Assembly (NCBI GenBank): GCA_023853785.1
Contig: JAJIRX010000622.1
Coordinates: forward strand, 372,001-436,000
Origin: Psilocybe azurescens
Taxonomy: Eukaryota > Basidiomycota > Agaricomycetes > Agaricales > Agrocybaceae
Reading direction: 5' to 3'
Length of the DNA stretch: 64,000 nucleotides
Every line of letters starts with the position of its first letter. The first letter of the stretch is position 1. Shown here piece after piece: positions 58,887-64,000 of the stretch. The notes below the pieces were generated by a model. The model was not told the origin of the DNA, made no database searches, and saw nothing but the letters and a program-made list of their open reading frames with translations. The position numbers and the translations under genes were made by a program.

Positions 58887-61643
58887 ATGGCTAATTTCCC
58901 TATCGACCTCAAACAATTCAAAGAGTAATTATACCGTCGTTCATGAGTCGAATTGTAGGGGCTAATCTCATCGAATCGCCCAGGTTATCTCTTGACCCAA
59001 AGCAGCCTAAGCTAACCGCCGAGCAAAAATCAGATTTGCAGGCTAACATCCAGCTTTTGCGCGACGCTCTTGTGCTGTTTACTGCCACTGGTGCTGCGCG
59101 AGGTGTCAGCGGACACACTGGTGAGCACAGCGGGTAATTTAAGCACTGAGTTGGCTGACAATACATCAGGCGGTGCTTATGATACTGTGCCAGAGGTCTG
59201 CATCCTCTTAGCTCTCTTCCACCATTCATCAGAGTTCTATCCCGTCGTATTCGACGAAGCCGGTGAGTGGATTTGCTACGAGCGATAGTGAGAGGCTGGC
59301 TAAGAGGTGATGACGTCGTACCTGCGTTTTACAGGCCACCGTGTTGCTACTCAATACATTCTCGCTGCTCTCGGAGGCTCGCTCCCCGCCGAACATCTCC
59401 TCCACTATCGCGAAGCGAACTCCAAGCTCCCAGGTCACCCTGAGCTGGGCTTGACTCCTGGCGTCAAGTTCTCGTCCGGTCGGTTGGGGCACATGTGGTA
59501 TGTGGTAATAACATCGTCATAATCATTGTCCAACCTTCACCTTACCTCTCAGGCCTCTCGTCAACGGCGTCGCTCTCGCCAACCGCGATAAGACCGTGTT
59601 CTGCCTCGGCTCCGACGGCTCGCAGCAGGAAGGCAACGACGCTGAGGCTGCGAGGCTCGCTGTTGCCCAAGGCCTGAACGTCAAGCTCCTCATCGACGAC
59701 AATGACGTAACTATCGCCGGACACCCATCACAGTACCTCCCCGGATACGATGTGACCAAGACATTGGCAGGCCATGGACTGAAGGTGGTCACAGTGCAGG
59801 GAGAGGACCTCGATGAGCTGTGGGGTGGTATCAGCGAGATCGTGACGCACAATGGGCCCGCCGCTGGTGAGCGCCTCAAAGCTTATCTTTTCAATTTCCT
59901 GTGCATTGCTAAACGCCTTTGTAGTTATCGCCAAGCGCGTCATGGCCCCCGGTATCCCTGATATTGAAGGCAGCTCGCACGGACACGATGTTATCCCTGT
60001 TCCATCTGCGATCAAGTACTTGGAGAAGAGGGGCCTGAGCAGCTTCAAGTCTATCTACGATGACATCAAACCCGTGCCAAATCCATACCTCTACGTTGGC
60101 TCGACTAAGGAAGTCGGCGCAAACCGCGTTATCTTTGGAGAGGCTGTCAATATGGTTTTGGATACGTTGAGCAAGGAAGAAGCGGCCAAAAAGGTTATGG
60201 TCATTGATAGTGCGTGCTTTACGTTCATGTGCAAAGATTAGTTCGTGCCATCAACTGACCACTGGTGCATAACATAGGTGACCTCGAAGGCTCAACTGGT
60301 CTGAAAGTCATCCACCAAAAGCACCCCGAAGTGTTCATCCCTTCTGGTATCATGGAGCGAGGCAATTTCTCTGCTGCGGCCGGGTTTGGATTTGCACCTG
60401 ATAAGTTCGGTGTCTTCTCCACATTCTCTGCCTTCCTTGAAATGGTGGTTTCGGAAATCACCATGGCGCGCCTGAACAATTGCAATGTCCTTTCTCATTT
60501 TTCGCATTCTGGTGGTATGTACTATACCCTAATAGGAATTAGCGCGTGGCTGACGGATTTTACTCTTTCCAGTTGATGAGGTGTGTCATTCCGCCTTCGG
60601 CGATGTTGGGATGGTGTTTTCTGACGTATTCATAAATTTCTTCAAAATTAAAGATGGTCAGTCTTGAATGTTCGTTTGAATGCGCGATATGCTAACATTA
60701 CTTCAGGCTGATAACACCTGCCATTTCGGTTTGTTCATCAATAAATCCTCCGTCGCCATTACATTAACCATACCTTAGGTGTCAACAATATGTACGCTGA
60801 CAATGGCCTATCCGATGTGCAATCATTCCTCTATTTCCCTGCGGATCCTGCACAAATGGTTGCCATCGTCAAGCGCGTTTTCTTTGAGCGTGGTTTGAGG
60901 TTCATCTTCTCGACACGTTCGAAGGTGCCTTGGATCCTGAAGCCAGATGGCAAGACGAGGTTCTTCGAAGATAACTACGAGTTTATTCCTGGAAAAGATG
61001 ATCTTATCTTGGAGGGTAAAGCTGGATATGTCGTCAGTTTCGGCGAGATGCTCTATAGATCGCTTGATGCCGTTCTGCGTTGCAGAGAACAGGGTTTGGA
61101 CGTGGGGTTGATCAATAAGCCTTGCTTGAATGTCGTCGATGAACAGGTACGCCTTTCGACTTCGATTTCATTTTGAGCTAGTACTCATAGGGTGTGTCAT
61201 AGATAACGAGAAAGATCGGATCAAGTCCCTTCGTTCTGGTCGTTGAATCATTCAACCAAAAGACTGGTGTATGTATTCCCGAGATAATCAACAGTCAAGT
61301 TAGAGGTGATATTCATCTTTTCTTATCTCTCTCGTTTTATTTTTAGCTTGGATCTAAATATGGCACCTGGCTCCTGGAACGCCAGCTGACGCCGAAGTAC
61401 GCATACATTGGCACCACGAAAGAAGGTAAGTCGTCCCACAGAAGGATCTGCCTAAAATATTTTCCAAGTCCAGTCTTGATGTTCGTTTTCCAGGCTGTGG
61501 AGGACTATGGGAGCAAATTCCCCACCAGAACCTGGATCCTCAATGTAAGTGACTCATCTTTCCTGCGATGTCTCCAATATCAATATGCTAATGGATGTTT
61601 CTTCACAGCGATCATCGTTAAGATTCGAAAATTGTCGCATTAG
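58887..61643 (+). CDS. Transketolase-family thiamine-diphosphate enzyme
   Basis: A ThDP-dependent transketolase-superfamily enzyme (about 690 residues, alpha and beta halves in one chain). In fungi, relatives act on sugar phosphates or as dihydroxyacetone synthases. ATG 58887 gives MANFPIDLKQFKE. Key blocks are GARGVSGHTGGAYDTVP-like sequence with the active-site His region, GLTPGVKFSSGRLGHMWPLV, the ThDP/Mg motif from CLGSDGSQQEGNDAEAARL to LLIDDNDVTIAGHPSQY, GLKVIHQKHPEVFIPSGIME, AAGFGFAPDKFGVFSTFSAF, SHFSHSG, VNNMYADNGLSDVQSF, and the C-terminus ECGG-like EGCGGLWEQIPHQNLD to KIRKLSH. Around 60515-60778 the SGVDEMADNTCHFGVNN segment is spread over exons of 8, 3 and 22 nt. The N-terminus needs one extra T at 58926 (KELIIPSFMSRIVGANL). 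The exact substrate is not determinable here. Confidence 0.82.
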
Positions 61644-62202
61644 AAAGATCATCTCCTGGGAATTGCAATCAAAAGTAAACGAAAAGAAGATCAATGAAAT
61701 ACGGAGAACACTGTATGTATGTAAGTATGTAAAATGATTCTGTAATATCATCATCGGCGCAATCCGTTCTGTTCTGGACGGCTTTTGTATGCAGCTTTGG
61801 GCTGTGTGTAAGTGATTATGCCAGGATTGTGCGTAAATTCTACTTGATTGGGATATGTCTGGCCGGCTATCCCGAGCGGTATTGGCCACGGGGTATGGCT
61901 TCCAATTCTCATTACGCCTGTACTGTTCCCTTGCTTATGCCTTACGCAGTATACTCCTCCCATACGGCCTACGCTTCTCAAACAGCGACTCCAACATCTT
62001 GCCGACGTCCCAGGAAAATGATCTTTTCCGGCCTACATTCTGGTAGTTTCCATGTTTACGAAGGGGGCGATAAAGGGGTATATATAGCATGTGCCCCCAT
62101 GTGAAACCAAACATACCCTTCCCTCTGATCCTTCTCTCTGCTTAATCTTGCATTGCATCATTGTCGTTTCGCTTCATTAAACGTCGTTCAAGCTTTTAAG
62201 CT
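61644..62202. other. Intergenic region with HGD TATA box
   Basis: TATATATA at 62079-62086 lies about 117 bp upstream of the HGD start at 62203. The remainder shows nothing recognisable. Confidence 0.4.
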
Positions 62203-64000
62203 ATGCCTTTGACCGCATCTGGAGCATCTGCCGCTGGTACTTTCTCGACTCGACCTATCGAGAAGGACCCGTACAAGTACCAGGTCGGATTCGGGAACCT
62301 GTTCGCCAGTGAGGCCATGTGAGTGTCTCTATCTCATGCGGATCCCGTGACTAACGTGAAATCAATTCTCTAGCCCAGGAACTCTGCCTGACGCCCAAAA
62401 CAGCCCTCAGAAGAATAAGTATGATCTGTACACGGAAGGAGTAAGCTTTGGCTAATTTTCGCAACGTTCGTTGTGGTTCAGCGCACTGATTGTTATCGAT
62501 ATTGTGGGTAGATGACCGGAGCCTCTTTCGTTGCTCCACGATCTGAGAACGTGACTGCGTGCGTATTCCCTGAGGGATCTTTTTCGTTTATGGATAGACG
62601 GGTGTGGTATTAAGACTAGTATCCTTTTGTTGTTGCAGATGGCTTTACCGTATCCGACCCTCTGTTGCCCACAAAGGCTTCAAGCGCTTGCCTGATAACC
62701 AAGATGTGCGCGATATTCAATATGTCCCACGCCACTCCTCTCATTAACGCCATCCTCACCCTCCTTTCTTCAGCTCGAATCATGCTTCCTGCCGCTTAAC
62801 CCCAAAGTTCATATCAGCCCGACCCAGCTGGCTTGGCATCCGTTTGATCTTCCATCCGACTCGGCCAAGGTCGACTTTGCCGACGGATTGAAGACCATCG
62901 CGGGGAACGGCGATCCGACGCTGCATGAAGGCCTTGCGATCCATGTTTATCTTGCGAACGCGTCCATGGAGAAGAGGGCGTTCTGTAATAATGATGGAGA
63001 TATGCTGATTCTCCCTCAGCAAGGCCGTTTGGATATTCAGACTGAGTTTGGAAAGTGAGTGCTACATTTATGTGTGTTTGTGCCTGGGACGGATTGAGCT
63101 GACGTTCGCTGGTGCTAGGATAATGGTGCGATCTGGGGAGTTGTGTGTCATTCAACGAGGAATGAAGTTCAAGGTCGGGGATCTCTCAGACGCGACTTAT
63201 ACACCACGTATCTGACTTTCATTTAGGTCGTTCTTCCCGATGGACCTTCTCGAGGATGTAGGTGTGCGTTGCTCTTCGAACCTGCTCTGATTAACAACAT
63301 GCTCCAGACATTCAGGAAATATATGGACAGCATTATACTCTTCCAGAACTCGGTCCTCTTGGAGGACATGGTCTCGCTAATGCACGCGATTTCGAAACTC
63401 CTGTCGCATCATTTGATATTGATCAAAGTCATTGGGAGAGTATGTGCATTCTTTGATTATCCGTGGCTCTGCCTAACGCTGATCTTGTTTGACTTGTCTA
63501 GTTGTCTACAAGTGAGGGGAATGTTCTCGAGACCACTTCCTCTGCTTATCGTTCTATTTATAGAGTCGGCGGTCAATTGCATTCATGCACACAGGAACAC
63601 ACTCCATTTGACGTGGTTGCATGGCATGGAAAGTGTGTGGTTTAATTCCCTACCTGCTAGTAGCTATAGATCTGATGATTGTCTGCCAGATATGTACCTT
63701 ACAAATATGCGCTGGAGAAATTCGTGAATGTGGGAAGCATTTCGAAAGACCACATCGATCCATCAATCTTTTGCGTCCTTACTGCCAAATCGAAGCAACC
63801 CGGAGTACCTCTTGCAGATTTCCTCATTTTCAGTCCTCGGTGGAATGTCGCGACTGGTACTTTCAGACCTCCAGTACGATACTTTCTAATATACCATGCG
63901 CGTAATTGGCTGACGCAGTCTATAGTATTATCATCGAAACTCGGCTACGGAATTTATGGGACTACTCTATGGTGAATATGGTGGACGCAGTGACGGATTC
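62203..64000 (+). CDS. Homogentisate 1,2-dioxygenase (partial, runs off right edge)
   Basis: Iron enzyme of phenylalanine/tyrosine catabolism that opens the ring of homogentisate to maleylacetoacetate. ATG 62203 gives [14 protein letters not shown], then [40 protein letters not shown], the insertion [131 protein letters not shown] and [20 protein letters not shown]. The last segment contains the His and Glu that correspond to the iron ligands H335 and E341 of the human enzyme. The third ligand and the C-terminus lie beyond the window. About ten short introns. All exons join in phase without breaks. Confidence 0.93.

Overview
The window is nuclear DNA of a filamentous basidiomycete, very probably an agaricomycete. 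Nearly every gene is cut by short GT-AG introns of about 50-75 nt, intergenic gaps are short, and several families typical of Agaricomycetes are present: an AA14 polysaccharide monooxygenase, a DUF6699-type protein, a conserved cysteine-rich secreted protein and CENP-B-type transposase debris. The AA14 gene points to a plant-biomass degrader. Species cannot be read from the sequence.

Layout from left to right. 1-1418 holds the N-terminal part of a Rix7/NVL ribosome-biogenesis AAA ATPase. An ACS-type MFS permease (3.2-5.8 kb), a full-size ABCB-type transporter (6.5-11.7 kb) and an ECM11-domain protein (12.2-13.8 kb) follow. A 556-bp foldback element sits at 14.3-14.8 kb. Then come a secreted Cys-rich protein, an F-box protein and an AA14 LPMO, all on the minus strand, and three genes without known function or with zinc-binding motifs (21.1-26.7 kb). 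27.9-36.2 kb carries a small glycine-rich secreted protein, a mitochondrial-type alpha/beta hydrolase, a membrane-anchored type-B carboxylesterase, the enoyl-CoA reductase TSC13 and three intron-containing tRNA-Lys genes. 36.6-50.1 kb holds poorly conserved genes: coiled-coil proteins, a transposase fragment, two tandem C2H2 genes, a SnoaL-like protein and a very large disordered protein. 51.3-64 kb holds a hypothetical gene, an arsenite methyltransferase fused to a rhodanese/Cdc25-type domain, a DUF6699-type gene, a 602-bp TIR element, a decayed isoprenylcysteine methyltransferase, a transketolase-family enzyme with tiny exons and the start of homogentisate 1,2-dioxygenase.

The genes are independent housekeeping, transport and secretion units rather than one pathway cluster. 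The two most notable points are the predicted ArsM-rhodanese fusion (52843-54592) and the 8-nt and 3-nt micro-exons at 60573-60656. A caveat covers the whole window: about twenty conserved reading frames are broken by one base, almost always at a short homopolymer. This looks like residual assembly error, and it would split many genes in an automatic annotation. Where I describe a gene across such a break, the evidence says so.
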